Shown here piece by piece: positions 8,780 through 17,789 of a DNA stretch of 64,000 bases. Under the pieces are notes generated by a model. It was not told the origin of the DNA and ran no database searches. It was given only the letters and a program-made list of their open reading frames with translations. A program made the translations under genes and the position numbers. How positions within the stretch are numbered: position 1 is the stretch's first letter; each line of letters starts with the position of its first letter. Source of the stretch: Gynurincola endophyticus (GTDB taxonomy: Bacteria > Bacteroidota > Bacteroidia > Chitinophagales > Chitinophagaceae); NCBI RefSeq assembly GCF_003991195.1, contig NZ_RCWL01000001.1:904033-968032 (forward strand). The letters are read 5' to 3'.

Positions 8780-10615
8780 TTACTCAACGGTAACGCTTTT
8801 TGCCAGGTTACGTGGTTTGTCTACGTCGAGGCCTTTAGCTACACCTACATAATAGGCTAACAGTTGAAGTGGAATTACAGAAAGCATAGGAGCTACTGTT
8901 TCATCGGCTTCCGGTACTTCGAAGTAATCATCTACCATTTTAGTAATTACATCGTCTCCTTCTGAAACGATCGCAATAACCTTACCTTTTCTTGCTTTAA
9001 TTTCCTGGATATTGCTCACGATTTTTTCATAGTAAGCGTCTTTGGTAGCAACGAATACTACCGGCAGGTTTTCATCTACTAATGCAATTGGTCCGTGTTT
9101 CATTTCTGCCGCCGGATAACCTTCAGCATGTATGTAAGAAATTTCTTTCAGTTTCAGTGCTCCTTCCAGTGCTACCGGAAAGTTTAATCCTCTTCCCAGG
9201 AATAAGAAGTCACGGGCATCTTTATATTTTTCAGCCAGTGCTTTCAATTCGTTTGATTTTGCTAAGATGGCTGGTACTTTTTCAGGAATTGCATTTAGCT
9301 CCTGCACAAGATGTTTAAATTTGTCGCTGTTGAGAGTGCCTTTTGATTCGGCAATTTTCATTGCTACCATTGTTAGTACTGCTAATTGTGCGGTAAATGC
9401 TTTGGTTGAAGCAACGCCGATTTCTGGTCCGGCATGGGTATAGGCGCCGGCATCGGAAATTCTGGCAATTGATGAACCTACCTGATTCACGATACCCAGA
9501 ATAACGGCTCCCTGTTCTTTTGCCTTTTCAATCGCTACCATTGTATCAGCTGTTTCTCCTGATTGAGAAATAGCAATGATCACATCACCCGGGTGAATGA
9601 CCGGGTTTCTGTATCTGAATTCAGAAGCATATTCAACTTCAACAGGAATGCGGCATAGGTCTTCTATAATATATTCAGCAACCAAACCTGCGTGCCAGCT
9701 GGTTCCGCAGGCCACAATCATAATTCTTTGGGCATTGATCAGTTTATCAATGTTTTTGTCGATGCCAGCCATTCTGATATTGAAATGCTGGGCATCCAGG
9801 CGGCCTCTTAAACAATCATGAATAGTATCAGGTTGTTCATTAATTTCTTTCAGCATGAAATGATCATAGCCTCCTTTTTCAATTGCAGCCAGTTCCATGT
9901 CGAGCTTCTGAATGAATGGTGTTACTTTTTCATTTCCCAGATTTTTAAGAATCAATTCATCGGCCTTTACGATGGCCAGCTCATAATCATTCACATATAC
10001 TACTTCTTTAGTGTATTCAATGATAGGAGAGGCATCACTTGCCAGAAAATGTTCACCTTTTCCGATTCCGATTACTAAAGGGCTACCTTTTCTGGCAGCA
10101 ATTAAAGTATCGGGATTGTCTTTGTCTAATAAAATAATTACATAAGCACCTACCACTCTTTTTAGTGCGATGCGTACTGCTTCTTCTAAAGGACATTGGT
10201 TATTTTTCTGAATATCTTCTATAAATTTCAATAATACTTCTGTATCTGTGTCACTCTCAAATTCATAACCTTTTTTAAGTAACTCTCCTTTTAACTGAGT
10301 GTAGTTCTCAATGATTCCATTATGAATCATTGCTAATTTACCGTTTGAGGAGCGATGGGGGTGGGCATTCTTATCACAAGGTTCACCGTGTGTGGCCCAT
10401 CTGGTGTGACCAATTCCGATAGAACCGCTTAAATCCTTACCTATTGTAAACTCTTCCAGCTGAGCTACCTTCCCTTGTTTTTTATATATGTTTAAGTCTT
10501 CGTTGAGCAGTGCAATACCCGCACTGTCATAACCTCTGTATTCTAATCTCTTTAAACCTTTAACGATTACGGGATAAGCAGAGCGTTTTCCGATGTAAGC
10601 TACTATTCCACACAT
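8780..10615 (-). CDS. glmS: Glutamine-fructose-6-phosphate aminotransferase
   Basis: GlmS makes glucosamine-6-phosphate from fructose-6-phosphate and glutamine, the first step toward UDP-GlcNAc, peptidoglycan and lipid A. The 611-aa protein has normal length. It begins MCGIVAYIG, so Cys2 is the glutaminase nucleophile exposed after Met removal. The class II amidotransferase domain covers about residues 2-220 and has TRWATHGEP. Two SIS sugar-isomerase domains follow (CGTSWHAG and ISQSGETADT around residues 305-355; LGRGLNFPVALEGALKLKE further on), and the C terminus is PRNLAKSVTVE. It is the first gene of a pair with DUF4954. No glmS ribozyme core is recognisable in the 5' region. Confidence 0.98.
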   Translation of the reverse strand: MCGIVAYIGKRSAYPVIVKGLKRLEYRGYDSAGIALLNEDLNIYKKQGKVAQLEEFTIGKDLSGSIGIGHTRWATHGEPCDKNAHPHRSSNGKLAMIHNGIIENYTQLKGELLKKGYEFESDTDTEVLLKFIEDIQKNNQCPLEEAVRIALKRVVGAYVIILLDKDNPDTLIAARKGSPLVIGIGKGEHFLASDASPIIEYTKEVVYVNDYELAIVKADELILKNLGNEKVTPFIQKLDMELAAIEKGGYDHFMLKEINEQPDTIHDCLRGRLDAQHFNIRMAGIDKNIDKLINAQRIMIVACGTSWHAGLVAEYIIEDLCRIPVEVEYASEFRYRNPVIHPGDVIIAISQSGETADTMVAIEKAKEQGAVILGIVNQVGSSIARISDAGAYTHAGPEIGVASTKAFTAQLAVLTMVAMKIAESKGTLNSDKFKHLVQELNAIPEKVPAILAKSNELKALAEKYKDARDFLFLGRGLNFPVALEGALKLKEISYIHAEGYPAAEMKHGPIALVDENLPVVFVATKDAYYEKIVSNIQEIKARKGKVIAIVSEGDDVITKMVDDYFEVPEADETVAPMLSVIPLQLLAYYVGVAKGLDVDKPRNLAKSVTVE

Positions 10616-10793
10616 AGTTATTAATTAAGTTGGCGCAATTTTACGATTTTTTGGCTTGAATATCTAAAAAATGGTGTTATAATCCTCTGCGGTTGCAAAA
10701 AAACGCAGAGATAATGATAAACGAAGAGCGGGGCTCTTTATTTTAATTAAAAAGATGCATTTTGTTGTACAAAAAGCATGCAATTAATGCATA

Positions 10794-10830
10794 AAAAAAC
10801 CTTGATTATTACTAATAATCAAGGTTTTTT
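10794..10830 (-). terminator. Terminator of the S9 peptidase gene
   Basis: The 12-nt arm CCTTGATTATTA at 10800-10811 pairs with TAATAATCAAGG at 10813-10824, with A and T runs on the two sides. It lies just past the stop of the minus-strand peptidase gene (10863) and upstream of glmS, so it insulates glmS from readthrough. Confidence 0.85.
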
Positions 10831-10862
10831 AGTGTTGTTTTATTTTAAACTTTTTTGAGCTT

Positions 10863-13265
10863 TTATTGTTTGAGCGTTGTTTCAAATAACTTCAGTATAC
10901 GCTTATACTCGTCCGTCCAGCTGCTCGGTTCAACAAAGCCGTGGTCTTCCATCGGATAAACCGCTAATTCCCAATTATCTTTTCCTAATTCAATCAGTCT
11001 CTGACTGAGTCTGACGATATCTTGAAACTGAACGTTCACATCTACCATACCATGACACATCAGTAAATAACCTTTTAAACCTTCAGCAAAGTTAATGGGT
11101 GATGACTTAGCATAACTAAGGCTGTCTTTATGAGGTTCGTTTAATATATTGGCAGTATAGCCATGATTGTAATGCGCCCAATCGGTTACTGAGCGTAACG
11201 CCGCCCCTGATTTAAAGGTTTCCGGTTCGTTAAACAATGCCATCAGAGTAATAAATCCACCGTATGAACCACCGTAGATACCTATGTTTTTTGCATTAAC
11301 GCCTTTTTCTTTTACTAACCAGTTGGCTGCGTCCACATGGTCTGACAGGTCTTTCCCTCCCATATGACGGTAAATTCCGGTTCTCCAGTTTCTGCCATAA
11401 CCTGCACTTCCTCTGTAATCAATGTCTAACACGGTATAACCTAAATCTGCCAATAAGTTATGAAACATATACTCTCTGAAGTATGAGCTCCACCATTTAT
11501 GCGCATTCTGTAAATAACCTGCTCCGTGTACAAAAATAACAGCCGGTTTAGACGAATGAGCATTTTTCGGAGTATATAATCTACCGTAGATCATCTCTCC
11601 GTCATTCGCTTTAATAGTCACTACTTCCGGATCTCTCCATTGGTATGATTTGAAGTCTGCCGTTTGCGCAAGGTGGGTGATCTGTTTTGGAACTGCGCCC
11701 GGTTTGTTTTCCTGAATATACAGTTCCCATGGTTTGGTACTGTAAGAATAAGTATAAGCTATCCATTTTTCATCAGGAGAAATACTCGCCTGATGTGCAC
11801 CGGTCATAGAAGTCAGTTTAGTTTGTTTTCCGGAACTGATCTCTAGTTTATACAGGTGTTGTTCTCCCGGATGTATCTCATTAGTCGTAATGTAAAAATG
11901 TTTTTTATCTTTTGATAGCTGAGCATTCAATACTTCATACTTTCCTTGTGTTAAAGGTTTTTTTCGGTTACCGGCTATATCATAAGTGTACAGGTGTGAG
12001 TATCCGGTTGTCTCAGACTGGAAGTAGATGGTGTTGTCATCCAGAAATCCGATATGCCTGCCTCCAAAGCCACTGATGCCAGGGCCTGCAATCCATGCCT
12101 CATCACGTTGACGGTCTATATTTTTGAAAATGCCGTCTTCAAATAAGACTAACCAACGATCTTTATTATCAACCGATCTGATTTCAATAATTGCTTTGTT
12201 ACCCTGTGTACTCCAAACAATTGATTGAACATTTACCAATCTGGTAGGAGGCGTTTTTAGGTCTTTAGCATATTTTTCAGGATAATCTTTTACGTAATCG
12301 GGCAGCTCTGTAATACCGGGAAGGTCTTTCACCGGAAAAACGATGATAGAATCCAGTTCGGTATTCCAGATATAAAATTCACTGGTAGAAGGAATCGTAC
12401 CAACTTTAGGGCGGCCATTCAGGTTTGAAACATAACCTGACTCGGTTACATAATCAGGAACCAGTGTGTTTTTGTTAGTAGCCGATTGTGTAAGGCGGTA
12501 GCTTACATATTTACCGGTATTGCTAACAGATACGGCACTCAACATTTTTCCCTGAGTTGAAATATTTCTCAGCGTTTCTGCTTTGGGGTATGATTTACGT
12601 GCCTCAGCTGTAGCTTCTTTGTTTGCTTTTCTTTCTTGTAACACTTCTGATAATCTAAGTGCATCTTTGCTCACCCACTCTTCCTGTTCGTTTGCTTTTG
12701 CTGCATTACCGGTATTCTGACGTGCGGGCATACCCCCTCTTCCGGGTACTTCTACATTCCCACCTGAACTGAAGTTAGTAAGTTGGGTAGTAATGCCGGT
12801 GGCTATTTCCCAGCTATACAGATTCTGGCCATATTGATAAGTGATTTTTGTATCGTTATGGGTAAAGCGGATATTAGATACCTGATCTACAATTTGTGTA
12901 ACAAAGGTTGTTTTACCGCTCTTTTTTTCGCCTAAAACAATATTTCCGTTTTTCAGATAGATGAACTGAGTGCCGGCCTGATTGTATTGAACCTGTTGAG
13001 CATTCAGAAAATCCTGACGTTGATATACGTTTGCTTTTTGGGGTTGAAAACTTTTAGTATCTACATAATAAGTAGAATCACCGGGAAAATTTTCTGCATT
13101 CCAGGAAAAAGTTAAAAGTCCATTATTAGTCCAGCTTAAACCGGAAGGAGAATAACCGATCCACTTAGGATCTTTCATGATTTTCTCCACAGATAAAGTT
13201 GAGGTTTGAGCGAATATTAACTGTGCAGACAAAGTTAATGCGCTTACAAAAAGTAATTTTTTCAT
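10863..13265 (-). CDS. S9 family prolyl oligopeptidase (DPP IV-like)
   Basis: The 800-aa exported serine peptidase has a signal peptide (MKKLLFVSALTLSAQLIFAQ), a beta-propeller-like region (about residues 60-540, with repeats such as GFLDDNTIYFQSETTGYSHL) and a C-terminal alpha/beta-hydrolase domain. The catalytic triad is visible: Ser667 in GGSYGG, Asp742 in MVDVNV, and His775 in EDHGF. The family removes dipeptides or acyl-peptides from short peptides, in the periplasm for this layout. The gene starts 46 nt downstream of the mgtE stop, with no terminator seen between, so readthrough from mgtE is possible. Confidence 0.93.
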   Translation of the reverse strand: MKKLLFVSALTLSAQLIFAQTSTLSVEKIMKDPKWIGYSPSGLSWTNNGLLTFSWNAENFPGDSTYYVDTKSFQPQKANVYQRQDFLNAQQVQYNQAGTQFIYLKNGNIVLGEKKSGKTTFVTQIVDQVSNIRFTHNDTKITYQYGQNLYSWEIATGITTQLTNFSSGGNVEVPGRGGMPARQNTGNAAKANEQEEWVSKDALRLSEVLQERKANKEATAEARKSYPKAETLRNISTQGKMLSAVSVSNTGKYVSYRLTQSATNKNTLVPDYVTESGYVSNLNGRPKVGTIPSTSEFYIWNTELDSIIVFPVKDLPGITELPDYVKDYPEKYAKDLKTPPTRLVNVQSIVWSTQGNKAIIEIRSVDNKDRWLVLFEDGIFKNIDRQRDEAWIAGPGISGFGGRHIGFLDDNTIYFQSETTGYSHLYTYDIAGNRKKPLTQGKYEVLNAQLSKDKKHFYITTNEIHPGEQHLYKLEISSGKQTKLTSMTGAHQASISPDEKWIAYTYSYSTKPWELYIQENKPGAVPKQITHLAQTADFKSYQWRDPEVVTIKANDGEMIYGRLYTPKNAHSSKPAVIFVHGAGYLQNAHKWWSSYFREYMFHNLLADLGYTVLDIDYRGSAGYGRNWRTGIYRHMGGKDLSDHVDAANWLVKEKGVNAKNIGIYGGSYGGFITLMALFNEPETFKSGAALRSVTDWAHYNHGYTANILNEPHKDSLSYAKSSPINFAEGLKGYLLMCHGMVDVNVQFQDIVRLSQRLIELGKDNWELAVYPMEDHGFVEPSSWTDEYKRILKLFETTLKQ

Positions 13266-13310
13266 GAAGCCGTTGTTTTGCTATAGTGAAATTCATGAAA
13301 AAAAGGGACA

Positions 13311-14699
13311 TTACAATAAGATACCTCTTAAAAATATATAGGCGGTTGAAAAATAGATGATCAAACCGGTAACATCTACCAGCGTTGCTACAAATGGGGC
13401 TGAAGAAGTGGCAGGGTCAGCTCCCAGTCTTTTTAAAACAATCGGTAACATCGATCCGGAAAGTGTACCCCAGAGCACAACTCCCAGCAATGAGAATCCT
13501 ATAGTAAATGCAATCGGCAAAGTGTGGTCTCCATAGGTATGAAACACCATATTCCAGCCGATTACTCTAAGAAAACCGATTAATCCCAATACACCACCCA
13601 GTAATAAGCCCGATGCCAATTCTCTTTTGAGGATTCGCCACCAGTCATGTAAAGTGATTTCACCTACAGCCATTGCCTGGATAATCAGCGTAGATGCCTG
13701 TGATCCGCTATTACCACCGCTCGAAATAATGAGCGGAACAAATAATGCCAGTACAACAGCTTTCGCTATTTCATCTTCAAAATAACCCATGGCAGTAGCG
13801 GTCAGCATTTCACCCAGAAATAATACCACCAGCCATACCACTCTCTTTTTAAAGAGTTTCAAAAGTGGCATTTCCAGATAGGGTTCGTTCAATGCTTCGG
13901 TACCACCGATTTTCTGCATGTCTTCAGAAAACTCTTCACTGGCTACCCATAAAACGTCATCAATGGTAACGATACCCAGTAATAATCCTTTATCATCAAC
14001 CACGGGTAATGCCACTCTGTTATTCATTTTGAATATTTCGTTGGCTACCTCCTGGTCGTCGTTTGCATTTAAGGTGATATAGCGGTGATCGATAATTTCA
14101 CCAACTTTTTTGGTGGGTGAGGTGAGAATAACTTCTCTGATCCGGATATCATCAACAAATTCACCTTTTTCATTAACGATATAAATTACGTCGATGGTTT
14201 CGGAGTTTTTACCTTCTTCGCGGATATAGGCCAGTACCTCATCCATGGTCCAGTCTACCTGTACGGCAATATAATCGGGCGTCATCAAACGTCCTACCGA
14301 GCCTTCCGGATAGCCAAGCAGGGAAAGCGTGATCTTTCTTTCTTCGGGGTCTAGTAATTTAATGAGCTCCTTTACTACTTCTGAGGGTAGTTCTTCCAGA
14401 AATGAAGTACGGTCATCGGCAGGCAGTTCATTGAGTAGTTCAGCGGTTTTAAAAGGCGGTAGTGCCTGAATAATGCTTTTTTGCTCAGTCAGATCCAGAA
14501 TTTTAAATACACTCGATGCGCGGTGTACGCTCATATGGCTAATGATCTGACTTTCATAGTCAGGCATTTCATGAATCAGTTCGGCTACATCACTGATGTT
14601 CTGGTCGTTTAAAAACTCACGAATAGCCAGCACATCTTCCTGCTGCACTAAAACTTCGAATTGCTCCAATAATTGATCAATATGTTGGTCCATTGCCAT
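13311..14699 (-). CDS. mgtE: Magnesium transporter MgtE
   Basis: MgtE is a Mg2+-gated channel of the inner membrane. The 462-aa product has the three expected parts: an N-terminal acidic helical domain (about 1-130) with MSVHRASSVF and LPADDRTSFLEELP, two CBS domains (about 135-260, TPDYIAVQVDWTMDEVLAY onward), and a five-helix transmembrane domain (about 290-462) containing SSGGNSGSQASTLIIQAMAV and LGADPATSSAPFVATLVDVTG, the pore signature. Length is normal. ATG codons at 14699 and 14693 (MAMDQH) are both possible starts. Confidence 0.96.
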   Translation of the reverse strand: MAMDQHIDQLLEQFEVLVQQEDVLAIREFLNDQNISDVAELIHEMPDYESQIISHMSVHRASSVFKILDLTEQKSIIQALPPFKTAELLNELPADDRTSFLEELPSEVVKELIKLLDPEERKITLSLLGYPEGSVGRLMTPDYIAVQVDWTMDEVLAYIREEGKNSETIDVIYIVNEKGEFVDDIRIREVILTSPTKKVGEIIDHRYITLNANDDQEVANEIFKMNNRVALPVVDDKGLLLGIVTIDDVLWVASEEFSEDMQKIGGTEALNEPYLEMPLLKLFKKRVVWLVVLFLGEMLTATAMGYFEDEIAKAVVLALFVPLIISSGGNSGSQASTLIIQAMAVGEITLHDWWRILKRELASGLLLGGVLGLIGFLRVIGWNMVFHTYGDHTLPIAFTIGFSLLGVVLWGTLSGSMLPIVLKRLGADPATSSAPFVATLVDVTGLIIYFSTAYIFLRGILL

Positions 14700-14737
14700 G
14701 TTTCAAAAATACCGGTTTCTTTGAGAAAATTCAAACG

Positions 14738-14767
14738 CTTGCAATCATAAAATTTAATGTTACTTTG
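14738..14767 (+). promoter_or_regulatory. Promoter of SET-domain gene
   Basis: TTACTTTG at 14760-14767 differs from TAnnTTTG at one base, and CTTG at 14738-14741 lies 18 bp upstream. The box lies within a longer open frame that begins at 14693. This argues that the true start is the later ATG at 14786. Confidence 0.5.
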
Positions 14768-14785
14768 TTTGAGAATATCAGACCA

Positions 14786-15169
14786 ATGATTTATTATAGT
14801 TTATATATCGAAAATACCCCCAATATGGGTAGAGGAGTCTACACCAGAGAGACTATTGCTGCCAATACCATCGTAGAAGTATCACCGGTTATTGTAATGA
14901 GCCAGGAAGAAAGAAAGTTATTAGATCAAACTACTTTACACGATTACATACACGAATGGGGATATAAGTTGGATCAATGTTGTTTAGCACTGGGATATTG
15001 TGCTGTTTATAATCATTCTTATCAATCAAACTGTGAATACGAAATGGATTTTGAAACATCCACCATGACTATAAAAACTGTTCGCCTGATCGAAGAAGGC
15101 GAACAGTTGTATGTAAATTATAATGGAAATTGGAATGATACCACACCGTTATGGTTTCCAGCTCAGTAA
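14786..15169 (+). CDS. Small SET-domain protein (putative lysine methyltransferase)
   Basis: This 127-aa protein consists of little more than a SET domain. It shows the first SET motif GRGVYTRETIAANTIVE near the N terminus, the NHSYQSNCEY motif (cf. NHSC.PN in eukaryotic SET proteins), and the closing EEGEQLYVNYN motif. SET enzymes transfer methyl groups from S-adenosylmethionine to protein lysines. In bacteria the targets are mostly unknown, and here the domain lacks a recognisable post-SET cysteine cluster. The open frame extends back to 14693, into the mgtE start, but the extension has no family similarity and contains the promoter. Its last 21 bases overlap the 3' end of the convergent DUF4403 gene. 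Confidence 0.8.
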   Translation: MIYYSLYIENTPNMGRGVYTRETIAANTIVEVSPVIVMSQEERKLLDQTTLHDYIHEWGYKLDQCCLALGYCAVYNHSYQSNCEYEMDFETSTMTIKTVRLIEEGEQLYVNYNGNWNDTTPLWFPAQ

Positions 15170-16570
15170 AGCAGGAGTCAGCGTACCTTTGATTTTTATA
15201 TCTCCTTTTAATTTTACCTGCAGGCGGAGATCCTTTTCACGGCAGATCAAACCTACCACTTTGATACTTTCGATAGACCCGGTAGAGAAAATACCGGGCA
15301 TCAGTTCCTGATACATTGTTTTCTCTATAGACTCTTTTTCTTCAGCCATCAGCTTTTTTATATCGATCATTGCCATTCCGCTCACTTCTTTAACAATTGT
15401 TTTTTCAATCCATCGGCCGGCTATCTTCAACAGGATATCCTTCGAAGATAAATTCGCTTTCATTTTAGAAAGTTTTAAAACCTGTTGGGCCGTATCGAGT
15501 TCCGGTTTTCCGGTAATTTGAATAGATCCGTTTTTGTATCCGCTAAAATCAATCCGGATATCAATATTGTTATTATTCGATTTTAACTGAATATCATTTA
15601 CAACAAAGGTTTTTCCATCTAAAGTATAAGGTTTATTTCCGATACTGTCTTTTAATATCTTTACCAATGAATCATAAGCATACTGAATATCAAGATATGC
15701 ATCGATGCCTGCGGGTTCATCATAATTTGTCAGCATCGGTAACTGATAAGAAGACGGGTAATGAAGCGTATCAGAAAAAAAGTAATTACGACCTGTAAAA
15801 CCCACGCTCAGCAGTAAAGAATCATTTCTGATCTGAAAAGGTGATAAGTTGTAATGCTGTGGTTGAATTACCAGAAAACCGTAATTATCGATACCCAAAG
15901 CATGTATTTTCTTCTTTCTCCATTTTTCGAAATAAGGAGATTGGTTAATGTCGGAAACCAGTTGGTCTATCGTTTGTGCATATCCGTTGATACTGCTTTT
16001 AATGCTATCCATTATTACTGAAGTAATATCTGTTTGCATGACGGTGATCTCACACTTGTCAATCGGATTTATTTTGGATAAATAAGTTTTTGAATAAACG
16101 TGGTGAGAAGGCAGTATTCTGATATCTGAGGCTATTTCAAGGTTTACTCTCCGCAGCGCTTCTCCATCAAAACCACAGCTGCCGGTTACCCAGGGGCCAA
16201 CCTTTTTGCCTAATACACAGAGTGCTTTACTACCAGCTATCTGATACCTGCCTTGAAACTCCACCTTAATATGATTGTTTTGAGCAGAAACTTTAAAGGG
16301 CGATCTGGTAAAACGATATTTATACCTGAAACAATCATCTTCGTCGAAGTTCGGCCATTTATCGCTGGTAAAGTTCGGGTCATTCTCTTTTTCAACAACT
16401 GCCAGCAATGGTTTAATGTTTAATGCAATGGGTACACTAAATGTTGAAATCGGTACTGTTTCATAGTGCTCCGGCTTCTCAGGAATAGTTGAAACCGTGC
16501 TTTGTGTTTTCTTTGAACTACCGCAGGATATTGCTAATAAACCAACGAGAAAAATGTTAAACCATTTCAT
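15149..16570 (-). CDS. DUF4403 family lipoprotein
   Basis: This is a 473-aa predicted lipoprotein: MKWFNIFLVGLLAISCGSSK has a lipobox ending at Cys16 (LAIS-C). The rest is a DUF4403-type sequence that I recognise from the family's layout (PISTFSVPIALNIKPLLAV near the start; C-terminal LTPALLSWKP). Members are thought to be periplasm-facing lipid-binding-like proteins, but no function is established. The open frame reaches 16621, which would overlap the divergent M48 gene start at 16615; the ATG at 16570 gives a proper signal peptide and follows a -7 box, so I use it. It converges with the SET gene, overlapping by 21 nt. Confidence 0.8.
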   Translation of the reverse strand: MKWFNIFLVGLLAISCGSSKKTQSTVSTIPEKPEHYETVPISTFSVPIALNIKPLLAVVEKENDPNFTSDKWPNFDEDDCFRYKYRFTRSPFKVSAQNNHIKVEFQGRYQIAGSKALCVLGKKVGPWVTGSCGFDGEALRRVNLEIASDIRILPSHHVYSKTYLSKINPIDKCEITVMQTDITSVIMDSIKSSINGYAQTIDQLVSDINQSPYFEKWRKKKIHALGIDNYGFLVIQPQHYNLSPFQIRNDSLLLSVGFTGRNYFFSDTLHYPSSYQLPMLTNYDEPAGIDAYLDIQYAYDSLVKILKDSIGNKPYTLDGKTFVVNDIQLKSNNNNIDIRIDFSGYKNGSIQITGKPELDTAQQVLKLSKMKANLSSKDILLKIAGRWIEKTIVKEVSGMAMIDIKKLMAEEKESIEKTMYQELMPGIFSTGSIESIKVVGLICREKDLRLQVKLKGDIKIKGTLTPALLSWKP

Positions 16571-16601
16571 AAAATATCTACACATTTTTTTTAAATTACG
16601 C

Positions 16602-16609
16602 CAAAAGTA
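16602..16609 (-). promoter_or_regulatory. -7 box of DUF4403 gene
   Basis: On the minus strand this reads TACTTTTG, a perfect TAnnTTTG, 31 nt upstream of the chosen ATG at 16570. It lies only 5 nt from the start codon of the divergent M48 gene, so the two promoters are back to back. Confidence 0.6.
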
Positions 16610-16614
16610 TAAAG

Positions 16615-17679
16615 ATGTCAAAAATCACTGCACTTTATTCTGAAAACCCCGGTAAATCGCAAGAGCAGGTAGAAGTCATCCTTTCAAAAGTTACTATTAC
16701 CATTATTCAGGGAACTCAGCAGAAGCATTGGTTATTAGAAAATGTTGTATTAAAACCTGAATACGGGCGCTTAGAAGTTCAGCATCCGGCAGAAGGTATT
16801 TTAATTATTTCAGACGACAAAGTTATTCAACAAATACAGAAATCGTATCAACTATATAAAAGAACTAATTGGGGTATCCCGGTGGTGTATATGAGTATTG
16901 CTCTCAGAATCATCGGCTTTTTTGCGATCATCGGATTAATTATTTACCTGTTTTTCCGAAGTGTGGTACCCTGGATGGGAGAAAAAGCGGCAGAAAGTTT
17001 TCCGAAAGAATATGAAATACAGTTGGGAGAAGAAATGTTTGCCGGAATGAAAAGTTCTTTAAAAATTGATACCGCTAAATCTGCTCAATTACAGGCTTTT
17101 TATAATGAACTGGGTTTTAAGGTTGACTATCCCGTTCAATTATACTGGGTGGATGAACCCGTGGTGAATGCATTTGCCATTCCGGGTGGAAATGTGGTAG
17201 TGTACAGAGGCATTGTTGAAAAAATGCAGCGTGCCGAAGAGTTGGCAGCTTTATTGGCACATGAAGTATCACATATCGCTTTCAAGCATTCATTAAAAGG
17301 AATTTTCAGAAAAGCTTCAAATTCTTTATGGTGGATGATTATTACCGGAGGTGATGCAGGTATTGTAGGGGCATTAGCTAATCAGGCTGATATGTTGCAG
17401 GGATTGTCGTATGGCAGAGAACTCGAATCGGAAGCTGATAAAAACGGTGTTGTTATGATGTTCAGCTCAGGTATTGATACCCGGGGAATGTTAGATTTGG
17501 TAAACATTCTGAAAAGAGAAGAGGGGGATAAACAAGCTGTGAACTTTTTAAGTACCCACCCCATACCTGAAATTCGTATTCAGCAGGTAGAAAAATTGAT
17601 GCAGGAATATCCTGGGTCTGTAACCGTTAAAAAAGAAACACTCGACAGTTTGTTTAAAACATTCCGACAGTCCTGGTAA
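16615..17679 (+). CDS. M48 family zinc metallopeptidase, membrane-anchored
   Basis: This 354-aa protein has a soluble N-terminal region (1-85), one or two membrane segments (about 91-116, MSIALRIIGFFAIIGLIIYL), and an M48 peptidase domain. The zinc site HEVSH is at residues 216-220, with the third ligand Glu in RELESEAD some 55 residues later. The order of membrane anchor followed by M48 domain resembles BepA/YcaL or HtpX-like quality-control proteases that act on envelope proteins. The exact substrate cannot be told. The gene is divergent from the DUF4403 lipoprotein, sharing a 44-bp promoter region. Confidence 0.88.
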   Translation: MSKITALYSENPGKSQEQVEVILSKVTITIIQGTQQKHWLLENVVLKPEYGRLEVQHPAEGILIISDDKVIQQIQKSYQLYKRTNWGIPVVYMSIALRIIGFFAIIGLIIYLFFRSVVPWMGEKAAESFPKEYEIQLGEEMFAGMKSSLKIDTAKSAQLQAFYNELGFKVDYPVQLYWVDEPVVNAFAIPGGNVVVYRGIVEKMQRAEELAALLAHEVSHIAFKHSLKGIFRKASNSLWWMIITGGDAGIVGALANQADMLQGLSYGRELESEADKNGVVMMFSSGIDTRGMLDLVNILKREEGDKQAVNFLSTHPIPEIRIQQVEKLMQEYPGSVTVKKETLDSLFKTFRQSW

Positions 17680-17684
17680 CCCGT

Positions 17685-17775
17685 GTCAGAGATATACGAC
17701 CCCTTCGGGATTGGTGTAGTATAGAATAAATGTATATTTATTTGTCAGCGTGTATAATGACCTCGAAGAGGTCAA
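17685..17775. repeat. Multi-hairpin intergenic element
   Basis: Three small dyads lie in 90 bp between the M48 and bestrophin genes: CCCCTTCGGG near 17700, AATAAAT-4-ATTTATT near 17725-17742, and GACCTC-GAA-GAGGTC at 17759-17773. None has the T run of a terminator. The layout suggests a dispersed intergenic repeat or a processed 3' end. Confidence 0.35.
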
Positions 17776-17789
17776 ACATCTTCGCATAA

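Noticed and set aside
10616..10793. glmS ribozyme upstream of glmS
   Set aside because: No ribozyme core can be recognised in the short leader, and Bacteroidota are not a known host group for it to my knowledge.
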